This document shows, in pieces, positions 8,374-18,533 of a DNA stretch of 64,000 nucleotides. Source of the stretch: Pantoea brenneri (GTDB taxonomy: Bacteria > Pseudomonadota > Gammaproteobacteria > Enterobacterales > Enterobacteriaceae); NCBI GenBank assembly GCA_002095305.1, contig MIEI01000006.1:36997-100996 (forward strand), in the 5' to 3' direction. Under the pieces are notes generated by a model. The model was given only the letters and a program-made list of their open reading frames with translations, ran no database searches and was not told the origin of the DNA. A program made the translations under genes and the position numbers. Within the stretch, counting starts at the first letter, position 1. Every line of letters begins with the position of its first letter.

Positions 8374-9945
8374 ATGCTCATGGCCCAGCAATTTGTTGGA
8401 CAATTCAGACGCAAGCGTTTGCTGATTGCGCTGGCAATCGCCACCGTGGTACTGATTCTGACGCTGGCATTTCGTTATATTGAAGAGAAGTCGCGTATTG
8501 AACAGCAGGCGATGGATTTCGCCGATAAAGCGATTATGCGGTTTGACCGGATGTTTTCACCGCTGGATGTTTCCGCTAATAATACCCTCGGGCTGGTCGG
8601 CGTGCCCTGCCGCGACGTGCGTTTTCCGCTGATTGAGAAAATTTCCGCGCTGCAAACGGTGCGCGCCATTCTGCTGGTCGATAATGACGCGATCTACTGT
8701 TCCAGTATCTTTGGTCCGCGTGCGATCCCGTTTAGCGAGACCTATCCCGAACTGGCCTTTACCGGTCAGCGCATGACGCTTGCCACCGACAATTACCTGT
8801 TAAAAGGGTCGCCGGTATTATTACTCTGGACGCCAAGAAGCCCGGATAATCGCTCCGGTATTTTGCAGGTAATTAACATCGAAATGATGAGTAATTATCT
8901 GCTGGAACCGCAGTTGCCGTGGGTGGAACGGGCGGTCTTCAACGTCAACGGCGAGAGTCTGGAGTATGGCAATCCGCTGATTGAACCCACGCTGCCGTCG
9001 GAAGATGAGGTGAGTTACTATCAGGCCTCGCTGCGTTATCCCTACACCCTGACGCTGTACGGTCCCTCCCCGACCCGGCTGGCACTGCACACGCTGCCGT
9101 CGCAGCTGCCGCTGGCGCTACTGCTCAGCCTGCTGATGGGGTATATCGTCTGGCTGGCGACCGCCAACCGCATGAGCCTGAGCTGGCAAATCAGCTACGG
9201 CATCACCGCCAATGAGTTTATGGTTTACTGCCAGCCGCTGATTAACGCCAGAAGCGGCCAGTGCGATGGCATTGAGTTGCTGCTGCGCTGGCATAATGCG
9301 CGTCAGGGCTGGGTGGCACCCGATGTGTTTATTCCGCTGGCCGAACGGCAGAATCTGATTAAGCCGCTGACCCGCTTCGTGCTGAACGAGGTGGTACAAC
9401 AGCTCCCTCACCTGCCTGCGTGTCCGGGTTTCCACATCGCTATTAACGTTGCCGCCAGCCATTTCCGCGACCGCGCTATCCTGCAGGATCTGCAAAACCT
9501 CTGGTGGCCCGCCAATCCGGTACCGAAGCTGGTGGTCGAGTTAACCGAACGCGATGCGCTGCCGGTGGTTGATCAATCGGTCATCGCCCAGCTGCATGAG
9601 ATCGGCGTGCGGCTGGCGATTGATGATTTTGGTACCGGCCACAGCTCGCTCTCCTACCTGAAGGATTTAAAGCCCGACGTACTGAAGATCGACAAAATCT
9701 TTACCGCCGCCATCGGTACCGATGCGATTAACGCCACCGTCACCGACATGGTGATTTCACTGGCGCAGCGCCTGAATATCAGTCTGGTCGCTGAAGGGGT
9801 CGAAACGGCAGAACAGGCCGCCTATCTGCGGGCGCGCGGCGTCGATCATCTGCAGGGCTATTATTATGCCCGCCCGATGCCCATCGGTGATTTCCCCGGC
9901 TGGCTGGCAAAGCACAAGCCAGACGTTGACCCGGTACCCACCTGA
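8374..9945 (+). CDS. pdeD: CSS-motif cyclic-di-GMP phosphodiesterase PdeD (YoaD)
   Basis: Inner-membrane EAL phosphodiesterase degrading c-di-GMP. A transmembrane helix near the N-terminus is followed by a periplasmic CSS domain containing PC and YCSSIFG; in this family a disulfide and redox state control proteolysis and activity. A second helix (LPLALLLSLLMGYIVWLAT) leads into the EAL domain, with the usual EAL replaced by ELLLRW, and DDFGTGHSS, DVLKIDK and VAEGVE present, so it should be catalytic. ATG at 8374 follows GGGAAGGTGG; an upstream start at 8314 would add a long hydrophobic stretch and is less likely. Confidence 0.93.
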   Translation: MLMAQQFVGQFRRKRLLIALAIATVVLILTLAFRYIEEKSRIEQQAMDFADKAIMRFDRMFSPLDVSANNTLGLVGVPCRDVRFPLIEKISALQTVRAILLVDNDAIYCSSIFGPRAIPFSETYPELAFTGQRMTLATDNYLLKGSPVLLLWTPRSPDNRSGILQVINIEMMSNYLLEPQLPWVERAVFNVNGESLEYGNPLIEPTLPSEDEVSYYQASLRYPYTLTLYGPSPTRLALHTLPSQLPLALLLSLLMGYIVWLATANRMSLSWQISYGITANEFMVYCQPLINARSGQCDGIELLLRWHNARQGWVAPDVFIPLAERQNLIKPLTRFVLNEVVQQLPHLPACPGFHIAINVAASHFRDRAILQDLQNLWWPANPVPKLVVELTERDALPVVDQSVIAQLHEIGVRLAIDDFGTGHSSLSYLKDLKPDVLKIDKIFTAAIGTDAINATVTDMVISLAQRLNISLVAEGVETAEQAAYLRARGVDHLQGYYYARPMPIGDFPGWLAKHKPDVDPVPT

Positions 9946-9978
9946 TCGCAGATGATGCTTCGGCAATAACGTCAGGCT

Positions 9979-10008
9979 AAAAAAAAGCCGCTGCATCAGA
10001 GCAGCGGC
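9979..10008 (-). terminator. Rho-independent terminator of yoaE
   Basis: On the minus strand an 8-bp GC stem (GCCGCTGC / GCAGCGGC) with a 6-base loop is followed by eight T. It lies 70 bp after the yoaE stop. Confidence 0.85.
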
Positions 10009-10079
10009 GTTCAACAACCTCAGACAGTCAGTGGGCGACTCAGCAAACCTGCGGTCGCCGGTTATTTGCCTGACCCGCC

Positions 10080-11651
10080 TTAGCGTTCTTCCTCTTCATC
10101 CTGCGGCTGATCTTTGGTAACCCGCACCAGATCGATACGGTAATCGGTCGCTTCGATGATCTGAAAGTGCAGCGGCGTGATATCAATCACCTCACCTGGC
10201 TGCGGCAACTGCCCTTTCTGGGCAATCAGCAGGCCCGCCAGCGAGGCGTGATCTTCATCCGGGTCAACCAGCTGATGGAAGTCGAGCAACTGTTGCAGCG
10301 AGTGCAAATCGGTGCCGCCTTTCACTAACCAGCCGTCGCCATCGGCGATGATATCCGGCGTTTCATCCTCATCCGGGAACTCACCGGCGATCGCTTCCAG
10401 CACGTCAAGTGGCGTAATCAAACCCTGCACCACACCAAATTCATTGGTGACGATAACAAAACTGCCTTTGGCACGACGCAGCACGCCGAGCAGATTGATC
10501 GGATCCAGCGTTTCCGGCACCACAATGGTCGGGGTATTGGCGGCAAAGGTCGCCACATCGACGCCGTGTTCCAGCGCCACCAGCAGCTCTTTCGCCCGTA
10601 CTACGCCGACAATTTCGTCCAGCTCACCGCGACAGACCGGGAACAGGCTGTGCGGCGTATCCAGCAGCTGAATACGAATCTCATCGACCGGACGGTTGGC
10701 ATCCACCCACGAGATTTCACCGCGCGGCGTCATAATGCTGCGAATCGAACGGGACGCCAGCGTCAGCACGCCGTTGATCATATAGCGCTCTTCATCTTTA
10801 AACGCTTCCTGCGGCATCGCTTCTGTTAACGCGGACTCTTCATTACTGCTGCTGTTAGCCGTCTGGGCGCGATTGCGGCCGCCCATCAGACGCAGAATCG
10901 CTTCGGCGGTACGTTCACGCATCGGTCGATGCGACTGATGCCGGATAAAGTTACGACGGGCAATCTGGTTAAACAGCTCAATCAGGATCGAGAAGCCGAT
11001 CGCCGCGTAGAGATAACCTTTCGGAATATGGAAACCAAAGCCTTCGGCCACCAGTGACAGACCAATCATCAACAGGAAGCTCAGACAGAGCACCACCACC
11101 GTTGGATGCGCATTAACAAAGTTGGTTAATGGCTTAGAGGCCAGCAACATCACACCCATTGCAATCACCACGGCGGTCATCATCACCGGCAGATGGTTCA
11201 CCATGCCGACTGCAGTAATCACCGCATCAAGCGAAAACACCGCATCCAGCACCACAATCTGCGTTACCACCGCCCAGAAACTGGCGTAACCGCGGTTGCC
11301 TGAGCCGTCCAGCTGGCGGTTCTCCAGCCTTTCATGCAGCTCCATGGTCGCCTTAAACAGCAGGAACAGACCACCCGCCAGCAGAATTAAATCCCGACCG
11401 GCAAAGCTGAAATCACCTACGCTGAATAGGGGCGTGGTGAGCGTCACCATCCACGAGATCAGCGACAGCAGGCCCAGACGCATCACCAGCGCCAGCGACA
11501 GGCCGATCAGACGCGCTTTATCACGCTGCTTCGGCGGCAGTTTGTCCGCCAGGATGGCGATGAAGACCAGGTTATCGATGCCCAGCACGATTTCCAGCAC
11601 GACAAGCGTCAGTAAACCCGCCCAGATTGAGGGGTCGAATAGAAATTCCAT
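10080..11651 (-). CDS. yoaE: TerC/CBS-domain inner membrane protein YoaE
   Basis: 523-residue protein with an N-terminal TerC domain of about seven transmembrane segments (acidic intramembrane motifs EIVLGIDN and DAVFSLDAV), then a cytosolic pair of CBS domains ([14 protein letters not shown] ... [20 protein letters not shown]) and a CorC/HlyC C-terminal domain. TerC proteins are linked to metal efflux and to metalation of exported enzymes; the specific role of YoaE is not established. The C-terminus is strongly acidic. Confidence 0.93.
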   Translation of the reverse strand: MEFLFDPSIWAGLLTLVVLEIVLGIDNLVFIAILADKLPPKQRDKARLIGLSLALVMRLGLLSLISWMVTLTTPLFSVGDFSFAGRDLILLAGGLFLLFKATMELHERLENRQLDGSGNRGYASFWAVVTQIVVLDAVFSLDAVITAVGMVNHLPVMMTAVVIAMGVMLLASKPLTNFVNAHPTVVVLCLSFLLMIGLSLVAEGFGFHIPKGYLYAAIGFSILIELFNQIARRNFIRHQSHRPMRERTAEAILRLMGGRNRAQTANSSSNEESALTEAMPQEAFKDEERYMINGVLTLASRSIRSIMTPRGEISWVDANRPVDEIRIQLLDTPHSLFPVCRGELDEIVGVVRAKELLVALEHGVDVATFAANTPTIVVPETLDPINLLGVLRRAKGSFVIVTNEFGVVQGLITPLDVLEAIAGEFPDEDETPDIIADGDGWLVKGGTDLHSLQQLLDFHQLVDPDEDHASLAGLLIAQKGQLPQPGEVIDITPLHFQIIEATDYRIDLVRVTKDQPQDEEEER

Positions 11652-12156
11652 TAATGACTCCTGAACGAGGAAAAGTGTGAACCGATGCGTGTCAGCGCGT
11701 TAAAGCGTGACAGAGTGACGATCGGGTAAGCAGTGAATACGCCGTCAGGCGAAAGATGACGCGCCAGCAGGCGCAAAGAACAGGTTAAGCGACGTCGGTG
11801 ACGATCCATAAAGGTGGGCTGAGGCCCGTTACTCCTGAGTAATAAACAGATCGTTAATGTATCAGGTCGCGCTTTGGCGTCAAAAAATTTTCTTATTTTT
11901 ACAATCTGCCATTCAAATGACGGAGCGCATTAAATTGCACGTTCCGTTAATCAGGCTGCGAATAGCTGACAGCCATCACATAATTTATTTTTTCGATCAC
12001 TAAAATAAATCGCGACTTTACGGCCTTATCGCAGTTACCCGATGATTTTCCGAGACTATCCGGATGATTCGGTAAACAGAATTTTCACAAAACCGAAGCG
12101 ATAACTCATACGGTTCATTGACTCAGATGAGCTTCTCAAGCGAACGGAGGTAGCAA
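11652..12156. other. Intergenic region between yoaE and manX
   Basis: 505 bp between divergent genes, rich in A/T in its right half, with no convincing ORF. It holds the yoaE promoter and the manXYZ promoter and leader. The only structure I can support is the inverted repeat at 11983-12010. Confidence 0.6.
11983..12010. promoter_or_regulatory. Candidate Mlc/NagC-type operator for manXYZ
   Basis: Perfect 9-bp inverted repeat ATTTATTTT / AAAATAAAT with a 10-bp spacer containing TTCG. ROK-family repressors Mlc and NagC bind AT-rich inverted repeats of this general type upstream of E. coli manX. Assignment to Mlc is inference from position and symmetry. Confidence 0.5.
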
Positions 12157-13119
12157 GTGACCATTGCGATAGTAATTGGTACACATGGCTGGGCAGCGGA
12201 ACAACTGCTAAAGACAGCAGAAATGCTGTTGGGCGAGCAGGAAAATGTCGGATGGATCGACTTTGTGCCCGGCGAAAATGCAGAAACGCTGATTGAAAAG
12301 TACCAGGCGCGGCTGGCGGAACTCGATACCGCGCAGGGCGTGTTGTTCCTGGTGGATACCTGGGGAGGCAGTCCGTTTAACGCGGCCAGCCGCATCGTGG
12401 TGGATAAGCCAGATTATGATGTGGTGGCGGGCGTCAATATCCCGATGCTGGTCGAAACCCTGATGGCGCGCGACGACAACCCGGGTTTTGATGAACTGAT
12501 TGCGGTGGCGGTTGAAACCGGCCGTGAAGGCGTGAAGGCGCTGAAAGCCAAAGAGGCCGCGCCGGTTGCGGCGGCAAAACCGGTCGCTGCTCCGGCGCAA
12601 CCGGCGAAACCGATGGCACCCGGCGATCACATGAAAATCGGTCTGGCCCGTATCGATGACCGTCTGATCCATGGTCAGGTCGCGACACGCTGGACCAAGG
12701 AGACCAACGTTCAGCGCATTATCGTGGTCAGCGATGAGGTGGCTAACGATCACGTGCGTAAAACGCTGCTGACGCAGGTGGCGCCGCCGGGCGTAACCGC
12801 GCACGTGGTGGATGTCGATAAGATGGTGCGGGTGTGGAATAACCCGAAATATGGTCAGGATCGGGTGATGCTGCTGTTTACCAACCCGACCGATGTGCTG
12901 CGGGTAGTGGAACAGGGCGTCGATATTAAAACCGTCAATATCGGCGGCATGGCTTTCCGCCAGGGCAAAACTCAGGTGAACAATGCCGTCTCGGTCGATG
13001 AAAAAGATATTGCGGCGTTTCGCAAATTAAATGAGCGCAATATTGAACTGGAAGTCCGTAAAGTTTCCAGCGACCAGAAACTGAAAATGATGGACCTGAT
13101 TGCGAAGGTTAATTCGTAA
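12157..13119 (+). CDS. manX: Mannose PTS enzyme IIAB
   Basis: Cytosolic phosphotransfer subunit of the mannose/glucose/glucosamine permease. The N-terminal IIA domain has the phosphorylated His in IGTHGWAAE (His10). An Ala/Pro hinge (~residues 130-152) leads to the IIB domain with its phospho-His in RIDDRLIHGQV. 320 aa, close to the E. coli length. The GTG start at 12157 follows GGAGGT and is conserved with E. coli. First gene of manXYZ; in E. coli the mRNA is silenced by the small RNA SgrS near this start, not tested here. Confidence 0.97.
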   Translation: MTIAIVIGTHGWAAEQLLKTAEMLLGEQENVGWIDFVPGENAETLIEKYQARLAELDTAQGVLFLVDTWGGSPFNAASRIVVDKPDYDVVAGVNIPMLVETLMARDDNPGFDELIAVAVETGREGVKALKAKEAAPVAAAKPVAAPAQPAKPMAPGDHMKIGLARIDDRLIHGQVATRWTKETNVQRIIVVSDEVANDHVRKTLLTQVAPPGVTAHVVDVDKMVRVWNNPKYGQDRVMLLFTNPTDVLRVVEQGVDIKTVNIGGMAFRQGKTQVNNAVSVDEKDIAAFRKLNERNIELEVRKVSSDQKLKMMDLIAKVNS

Positions 13120-13185
13120 CGGCGTGCCGTCTGCGCCTGCTTTGCCAGGCTCATTTTCGTTATCCTGCTGAGGACAAGAAGTATG

Positions 13186-13985
13186 ATGGAAATAACCTCG
13201 CTACAAATCATTTTGATCTTTATTGTCGCCTGTATTGCCGGTATGGGGTCGATCCTGGATGAGTTCCAGTTTCACCGCCCGCTGGTCGCCTGTACCCTGA
13301 TTGGTGCGGTGCTGGGTGATATGAAAACCGGGATTATCATCGGCGGTACGCTGGAGATGATCGCACTGGGCTGGATGAACATCGGTGCGGCTGTCGCCCC
13401 GGATGCGGCGCTCGCCTCAATCATCTCGACCATTCTGGTCATCGCTGGCGGTCAAAGCGTCGGTGCCGGTATTGCACTGGCCATTCCGCTGGCGGCAGCC
13501 GGTCAGGTGCTGACCATTATCGTTCGTACCATTACCGTGGCGTTCCAGCACGCAGCTGATAAGGCGGCCGAGAAAGGCAACCTTACCGCGATCTCCTGGA
13601 TTCACGTCTCTGCCCTGCTGCTGCAGGCGATGCGTATCGCCATTCCGGCGCTGATTGTGGCGATTTCGGTCGGCACCAGTGCGGTTCACGCCTTACTCAG
13701 TTCGATTCCCGATGTGGTCACCAACGGCCTCAACATCGCTGGCGGCATGATCGTGGTGGTCGGTTACGCGATGGTCATCAATATGATGCGCGCAGGCTAC
13801 CTGATGCCGTTCTTCTATCTGGCTTCGTCACCGCTGCCTTCACCAACTTCAACCTGGTCGCGCTTGGCGTGATCGGTGTGGTAATGGCGGTGCTCTACAT
13901 CCAGCTCAGCCCGAAATACAACCGGGTCGCGGGTGCGCCTGCAGGTCCTGCCAGCGCTAACGATCTCGATAACGAACTCGATTAA
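13186..13985 (+). CDS. manY: Mannose PTS enzyme IIC, interrupted by a one-base deletion
   Basis: Membrane channel subunit of the mannose PTS, matching E. coli ManY from MEITSLQII onward. The frame reads to AGYLMPFFYL and then fails near 13821, where CTGGCTTC appears in place of the expected CTGGGCTTC; adding one G restores GFVTAAFTNFNLV through NRVAGAP to DNELD. The span is 800 nt; with the extra base it is 801, exactly the 266-residue E. coli length. I suspect a sequencing indel in a G run. An ATG one codon upstream (13183) is also possible. Confidence 0.93.
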
Positions 13986-14000
13986 GGAACAGGTGAGAAC

Positions 14001-14846
14001 ATGGTTGATATTACCAAAGTCGAAAAGAAACTAACGCCGGGCGACGTACGTGCTGTCTTTATGCGCTCCAACCTGTTTCAGGGATCGTGGAACTTTGAAC
14101 GTATGCAGGCGCTTGGTTTCTGTTTCTCGATGGTGCCGGTGATCCGCCGTCTCTATCCGGAGAACAATGACGAACGCAAACAGGCGATCAAGCGTCACCT
14201 CGAGTTCTTCAACACCCACCCTTACGTGGCAGCGCCGGTGCTGGGCGTCACCATGGCGATGGAAGAGCAGCGTGCCAACGGTGCAGCCATTGATGATGGT
14301 GCGATTAACGGTATCAAAGTCGGTTTAATGGGCCCGCTGGCCGGTGTCGGTGACCCGATTTTCTGGGGTACGGTCCGTCCGGTGTTTGCCGCACTGGGTG
14401 CTGGCATCGCCATGAGCGGCAGCCTGCTGGGCCCGCTGCTGTTCTTCGTGCTGTTTAACCTGGCGCGTCTGCTGACCCGTTACTACGGTGTGGCATATGG
14501 CTATCGTAAAGGGATCGATATCGTTAGCGATATGGGTGGCGGCTTCCTGCAAAAACTGACGGAGGGCGCCTCAATACTGGGCCTGTTTGTCATGGGGGCA
14601 CTGGTCAACAAGTGGACCCACGTCAACATCCCGCTGGTGGTGTCACGCATTACCGATTCAACCGGCAAAACCACCGTCACCACGGTACAGTCGATTCTCG
14701 ATCAGCTGATGCCGGGTGTGGTCCCGCTGCTGCTGACCTTCGCCTGTATGTGGCTGCTGCGCCGTAAGGTCAATGCGCTGTGGATTATCGTTGGCTTCTT
14801 CGCCATCGGTATCTTCGGTTACTGGATTGGTCTGCTCGGACTGTAA
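14001..14846 (+). CDS. manZ: Mannose PTS enzyme IID
   Basis: Membrane subunit that with ManY forms the sugar channel and the receptor used by several bacteriocins and by phage lambda DNA in E. coli. 281 aa, matching ManZ (NLFQGSWNFERMQALGFCF, GPLAGVGDPIFWGTVRP, C-terminal hydrophobic segments). Begins 15 bp after manY behind AAGGAACAGGTG. A strong terminator follows at 14855-14883. Confidence 0.96.
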   Translation: MVDITKVEKKLTPGDVRAVFMRSNLFQGSWNFERMQALGFCFSMVPVIRRLYPENNDERKQAIKRHLEFFNTHPYVAAPVLGVTMAMEEQRANGAAIDDGAINGIKVGLMGPLAGVGDPIFWGTVRPVFAALGAGIAMSGSLLGPLLFFVLFNLARLLTRYYGVAYGYRKGIDIVSDMGGGFLQKLTEGASILGLFVMGALVNKWTHVNIPLVVSRITDSTGKTTVTTVQSILDQLMPGVVPLLLTFACMWLLRRKVNALWIIVGFFAIGIFGYWIGLLGL

Positions 14847-14854
14847 TACCCCGG

Positions 14855-14883
14855 GTCGGGAGCGCAGGCTCCCGACTTTTTTT
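14855..14883 (+). terminator. Rho-independent terminator of manXYZ
   Basis: 9-bp stem GTCGGGAGC / GCTCCCGAC with a 4-base loop followed by seven T, beginning nine bases after the manZ stop. Confidence 0.9.
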
Positions 14884-14942
14884 ACGCTGAGCGAGGTGAG
14901 CTGAGCCCTGGCGGCTGATCTCACCCTGTTTGAGGAGGTACC

Positions 14943-15401
14943 ATGTCATTGACCGACATGCTAATTGCAGGCTGTATTGCCGCCCTGCTGCTGTTTGCGA
15001 TTTACGATGAGGCAATTCTGCCGCGTCGCCATGGGCCGACCCGCCTGCGGGTGGCGCTGCAGCGGCGGCATAAAATTGACAGCCTGATTTTCATCGGTCT
15101 GCTGCTGATTCTGCTGTGGAATAACGTCACGCATCATGGCCCGCAGCTCACTACCTCGCTGCTGATGGTGCTGAGCTTTCTCGCCTTCTGGCTCTTCTGG
15201 TTGCGTCGGCCAAAGCTGCTGATGAAAAACAATGGGCTGTTTTATGCCGGCGTCTGGATTGATTACCGGCGGATTCAGGGGATGAACCTTTCTGAGGATG
15301 GCATTCTGGTGATTCAGCTTGAACAGCGCCGGCTGTTAATCGCGGTGCAGCAGCTTGACGATCTGGAACGCATCTATAACACCCTGGTAGAGGCGCGTTA
15401 G
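14943..15401 (+). CDS. yobD: UPF0266 inner membrane protein YobD
   Basis: 152-residue membrane protein matching E. coli YobD (DUF986). Three hydrophobic segments lie in the N-terminal two thirds (about residues 5-22, 45-60, 65-85), then a soluble tail ending in [22 protein letters not shown]. Function unknown. It follows manZ after a terminator, with its own GAGGAGGTACC ribosome site, and its stop overlaps the convergent rlmA by 4 bp. Confidence 0.92.
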   Translation: MSLTDMLIAGCIAALLLFAIYDEAILPRRHGPTRLRVALQRRHKIDSLIFIGLLLILLWNNVTHHGPQLTTSLLMVLSFLAFWLFWLRRPKLLMKNNGLFYAGVWIDYRRIQGMNLSEDGILVIQLEQRRLLIAVQQLDDLERIYNTLVEAR

Positions 15402-16207
15402 TCGCGCTGCCACAGCGTCAGGGTAAAATCGGCGTCGCAGTTGAACAGTTCGCTCTGCTGCAGGGTTTGCCAGACTTCGTCACGCGCCCGCCAGGCAAAA
15501 GGGGTCATCTGTAACAGCGTGACGGCCGCAGCCCCGGTCAGTGCCATCGGGTAACGCAGCGAATGCTGGGCAATCTGGTGAAATTCGGGGTAGGTTTTTT
15601 GTTCCGCTGCGTGTAACTGCACCTCACGATAGATCAGCGCTTTAAACTGCTGCAGATGGTGCGGACCGGGCGTCACGGTGAGCACGATGCCACCGGGCTT
15701 GAGTACCCGCGCCAGCTCCGCTTCATTACAGGGGGCGTAAATCCGCACTATCGCATCCAGCGACTGGCTGGCAAAGGGTAAACGCTGGCTGGAGGCGACA
15801 CAGAACAGCACCTCAGCGTAGCGCTTCGCCGCCAGCCGGATCGCCATTCTGGCGACGTCCAGCCCATAAACCTGTCCCGTCTCGCTGTTGGCTGCGGCCA
15901 GCGCCGCCGTGTAGTAGCCTTCACCACAGCCAATATCAAGAATCTGACTGCCCGGCCGGCAGAGCGTCGCGTCCAGCAGGCTGACCACCCGATCGCGCAG
16001 CGGCTGATAATAGCCCGCCTCGAGGAATTCGCGCCGTGCCTGCATCATCTCCGCACTGTCACCCGGCTCCCGTGAGCGTTTATGCTGAACGGGCAGCAAA
16101 TTGACGTAGCCCTCTTTCGCCTGATCAAACTGATGACGATTTTCGCAGCACCAGCTGCGTGCAGTCAGGACGAGAGGAGTATGGCAAAGGGGGCAGATCA
16201 ACGACAT
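15398..16207 (-). CDS. rlmA: 23S rRNA (guanine-745-N1)-methyltransferase
   Basis: 269-residue SAM-dependent enzyme methylating G745 of 23S rRNA. An N-terminal zinc ribbon is visible (CPLCHTPL ... CCENRH, residues ~5-26), followed by the Rossmann SAM site [11 protein letters not shown] and the [17 protein letters not shown] region. Length and sequence match E. coli RlmA/RrmA. The zinc-binding part recognises the rRNA hairpin in the family. Confidence 0.95.
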   Translation of the reverse strand: MSLICPLCHTPLVLTARSWCCENRHQFDQAKEGYVNLLPVQHKRSREPGDSAEMMQARREFLEAGYYQPLRDRVVSLLDATLCRPGSQILDIGCGEGYYTAALAAANSETGQVYGLDVARMAIRLAAKRYAEVLFCVASSQRLPFASQSLDAIVRIYAPCNEAELARVLKPGGIVLTVTPGPHHLQQFKALIYREVQLHAAEQKTYPEFHQIAQHSLRYPMALTGAAAVTLLQMTPFAWRARDEVWQTLQQSELFNCDADFTLTLWQRD

Positions 16208-16274
16208 GAGGGGCTCCGGCAGCAGGTAACGCGGCGCAGTGTACCCTTAACGTTTGCGCATCGGAAGCATAAAG

Positions 16275-16302
16275 AAAGCCCCGGCTAATTAGCCAGGGCT
16301 TT
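16275..16302 (-). terminator. Terminator of yobF-cspC
   Basis: On the minus strand an AAAGCCCTGGCT / AGCCGGGGCTTT stem around AATT, followed by CTTT. It lies about 40 bp after the cspC stop. Confidence 0.75.
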
Positions 16303-16344
16303 AAGATTCCGTGTCGAGGTGCAGTGCACCGAGTCGGAGTCGAA

Positions 16345-16554
16345 TCAGATTGCAGTAACGTTTACTGCAGCCGGGCCTTTCTGGCCGTCCTGAATTTCGA
16401 ACTCAACGCTTTGGCCTTCGGCCAGGGTTTTGAAACCATTGCCCTGGATAGCGGAGAAGTGTACGAACACATCTTTGCTACCGTCAGCAGGAGTAATGAA
16501 GCCAAAACCTTTAGACTCGTTGAACCACTTAACCTGACCTTTAATCTTTGCCAT
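16345..16554 (-). CDS. cspC: Cold shock-like protein CspC
   Basis: 69-residue OB-fold RNA chaperone and transcription antiterminator, differing from E. coli CspC by about one residue (GQSVEF in place of GQNVEF). The RNP1 and RNP2 motifs are present (KGFGFI, DVFVHF). In E. coli CspC stabilises stress mRNAs and is not itself cold-induced. It is preceded on the same strand by the short yobF remnant. AAAGGAATTTGCAAA precedes its ATG. Confidence 0.97.
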   Translation of the reverse strand: MAKIKGQVKWFNESKGFGFITPADGSKDVFVHFSAIQGNGFKTLAEGQSVEFEIQDGQKGPAAVNVTAI

Positions 16555-16635
16555 TTTGCAAATTCCTTTGAATGTTTATTTAGCCCGAAGGCTGACTTAC
16601 AGAGAAACCAGAGACGTTACTGAATGAGGCACTAA

Positions 16636-16710
16636 TTAAGGTTCGGCAAGGAAGCGGTATTCAACGTCAACGTCTTTACTCGTAACTTCTTTACTGAAGA
16701 TGCCATGCAT
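16636..16710 (-). CDS. yobF: YobF, short form (24 aa)
   Basis: Reads MHGIFSKEVTSKDVDVEYRF then LAEP and stop. This matches the first 24 residues of the 47-residue E. coli YobF ([24 protein letters not shown]). In frame after the TAA, 12 more codons (LVPHSVTSLVSL) run to a second stop, so the gene has either been shortened or has a naturally short form in this lineage. E. coli yobF is co-transcribed with cspC, and the spacing (81 bp) fits that here. Confidence 0.7.
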   Translation of the reverse strand: MHGIFSKEVTSKDVDVEYRFLAEP

Positions 16711-17237
16711 AAACAGAACTGTACCTCGTTTAACCCACGAATTGTTATCACATATCCTTAAAATAATGGCAAGCCATTTTTAAACGCGGGGAGAAGCTTT
16801 GCACACAATTGCCAGAGTGCTCACAATGAATGTTCCGTCTGGTTCAGAAGTTGCCCTTTTCTGCCCGATAAAATAAAGCGTTTCGCTATTCCGCCCGCTG
16901 CGATCGCGGTCGCAGCAACCGACGTTACTGTACCCCGCCGCCATTAAACCAATGGATACCATAAGAAATTAATATTTCACAAATATGGCAAAAGCTAAAA
17001 GAATAAACGAAGCGGTAATCGGCTGAGGATGATTAACGCAGCGCCAATCCTGTACAAAAAGCTTTATTAAGTACAAATATAAAAGCACTTTGCACCAAAA
17101 ACAGGAGCCCCCGGTCAGGGTTGCTCCAAATAAAAGCAGCGGTTAGGAATTTGCTTATTAAAAATTTTGCTTTTGAACTGAAAAATTGATGTCAGATAAA
17201 ACAGAGTCTGATTTAAATCATTTCGCTCGCTTTAGGA
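16711..17237. other. Intergenic region upstream of yobF-cspC
   Basis: 527 bp, clearly A/T-rich. It should hold the yobF-cspC promoter, but I find no convincing ORF, hairpin terminator or known RNA in it. Confidence 0.5.
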
Positions 17238-18242
17238 TTATTCCTGGTCGATATTATCCAGTCCCCGACTTTCCCCTATTCGCCAGGCAGAAAACCGTTG
17301 GTTATCCTGCCCTGCCCGCTGGAGCGCATGCTCAAGTTCGGCTGGCGGCGCGTCCAGTGACTCATCCGCCAGTTCGAACACGCCCCAGTGGATCGGTACC
17401 GTCAGCGGCCTGCCTGCCTCACGCCATAATTCGACCGCCTGATCCGGGTCCATATGCTGACTGGCCATGAACCATTTGGGTGCCCAGGCCCCAATCGGTA
17501 AGGCAGCAAGATTAAAGGGGCCGAGACGCGTCACCACCTCGCGTAAATTCTCGCTGAAGCCACTATCGCCCGAAAACCAGAAACGCAGGGTGGGCGATCG
17601 CACCACCCAGCCGCACCACAGTGAACGGTTTCGATCGCGCGGGGTTCGCATACTCCAGTGACGGGCCGGCACCGCATCGATACAGAGATCGTCGAACCGG
17701 AGCGACTGCCACCAGTCCAGTTGCTCCACCCGGGCGACGCCCTGACGGGTGAACCAGCTGGCCAGACCAAGCGGGACAATAAACGTCGCCTCGGGAAAGT
17801 GCCGCACAATCTGCCTGACCGTCGGCCTGTCAAGATGGTCGTAATGATTGTGCGATACCAGCACCAGATCGAGCCGCGGCAAATCGCGGATATTCAGTGG
17901 TGACGGGGTTTTACGCTGCGGGCCGGCAAAGGGTAACGGCGACGCGCGCGACGATAAGGCGGGATCGATCAGAATATAGCGCTGGTTAACCCGCAAGAGC
18001 AGAGCAGCATGTCCCAGCCACCAGACGCGGTCATCGCTGCCGCTCAGATCGGCCGGTTGCCACCACTGCGCGGTAAAGGCTGCATAACCCTCTCGGGGCG
18101 GCAACGGCAGCCCCTGCGCTTTACGCTCGCGGCGCCAGCGTTGCAGATCGCCAGGCTGACGGAGATCGGGTTCAGGATTGCGGAAGCCTTCAGGCGTGTG
18201 ATGCGTTTTACTGCTGTCGTACCACGGGTTTTTCCAGACCAT
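17238..18242 (-). CDS. MBL-fold metallo-hydrolase (UlaG/NAPE-PLD-like)
   Basis: 334-residue metallo-beta-lactamase-fold hydrolase. The zinc motif HxHxDH appears as SHNHYDHLD (~residues 132-140), followed by a GDSGF segment and a C-terminal PIHWGVFELADE, the layout of the RomA / N-acyl-PE phospholipase D branch. Substrate not predictable. It is absent from the corresponding E. coli position and sits just downstream of yebO on the same strand (18-bp gap), suggesting co-transcription. Confidence 0.85.
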   Translation of the reverse strand: MVWKNPWYDSSKTHHTPEGFRNPEPDLRQPGDLQRWRRERKAQGLPLPPREGYAAFTAQWWQPADLSGSDDRVWWLGHAALLLRVNQRYILIDPALSSRASPLPFAGPQRKTPSPLNIRDLPRLDLVLVSHNHYDHLDRPTVRQIVRHFPEATFIVPLGLASWFTRQGVARVEQLDWWQSLRFDDLCIDAVPARHWSMRTPRDRNRSLWCGWVVRSPTLRFWFSGDSGFSENLREVVTRLGPFNLAALPIGAWAPKWFMASQHMDPDQAVELWREAGRPLTVPIHWGVFELADESLDAPPAELEHALQRAGQDNQRFSAWRIGESRGLDNIDQE

Positions 18243-18260
18243 CCAGCCTCCATGCGGGGA

Positions 18261-18533
18261 TTAACGTTCCGGTATCAGGCGAATAAAATCGCGTTTGTCC
18301 TGATCTTCATCGCTCTTTTTGGTCTCTGCGGCAGGCTGCGCATCTACCAGACGACGTAACAGAATAGTCTGTTTTTTCTGCTCTTCCAGTAGCGATTCGA
18401 GTAACTGAATCTGTTCACCGGCCCGCACGCTGGCCCGGTTTACAAAGAACCAGACAATAAATGCCACAATCAAAATAATCACCAGCAGACCATAGCTGAC
18501 CAGTGGTCCCGAATTTGCGGCTAACTCATTCAT
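18261..18533 (-). CDS. yebO: YebO family membrane protein
   Basis: 90 residues from MNELAANSG. One transmembrane helix (~residues 9-31, LLVIILIVAFIVWFFVN), then a charged coiled-coil-like stretch (EQIQLLESLLEEQKKQTIL) and IRLIPER, aligning with E. coli YebO. Function unknown. An in-frame upstream ATG (18566) gives no family match, so I took 18533. E. coli carries mgrB between yebO and yobH; I see no such ORF here. Confidence 0.88.
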   Translation of the reverse strand: MNELAANSGPLVSYGLLVIILIVAFIVWFFVNRASVRAGEQIQLLESLLEEQKKQTILLRRLVDAQPAAETKKSDEDQDKRDFIRLIPER

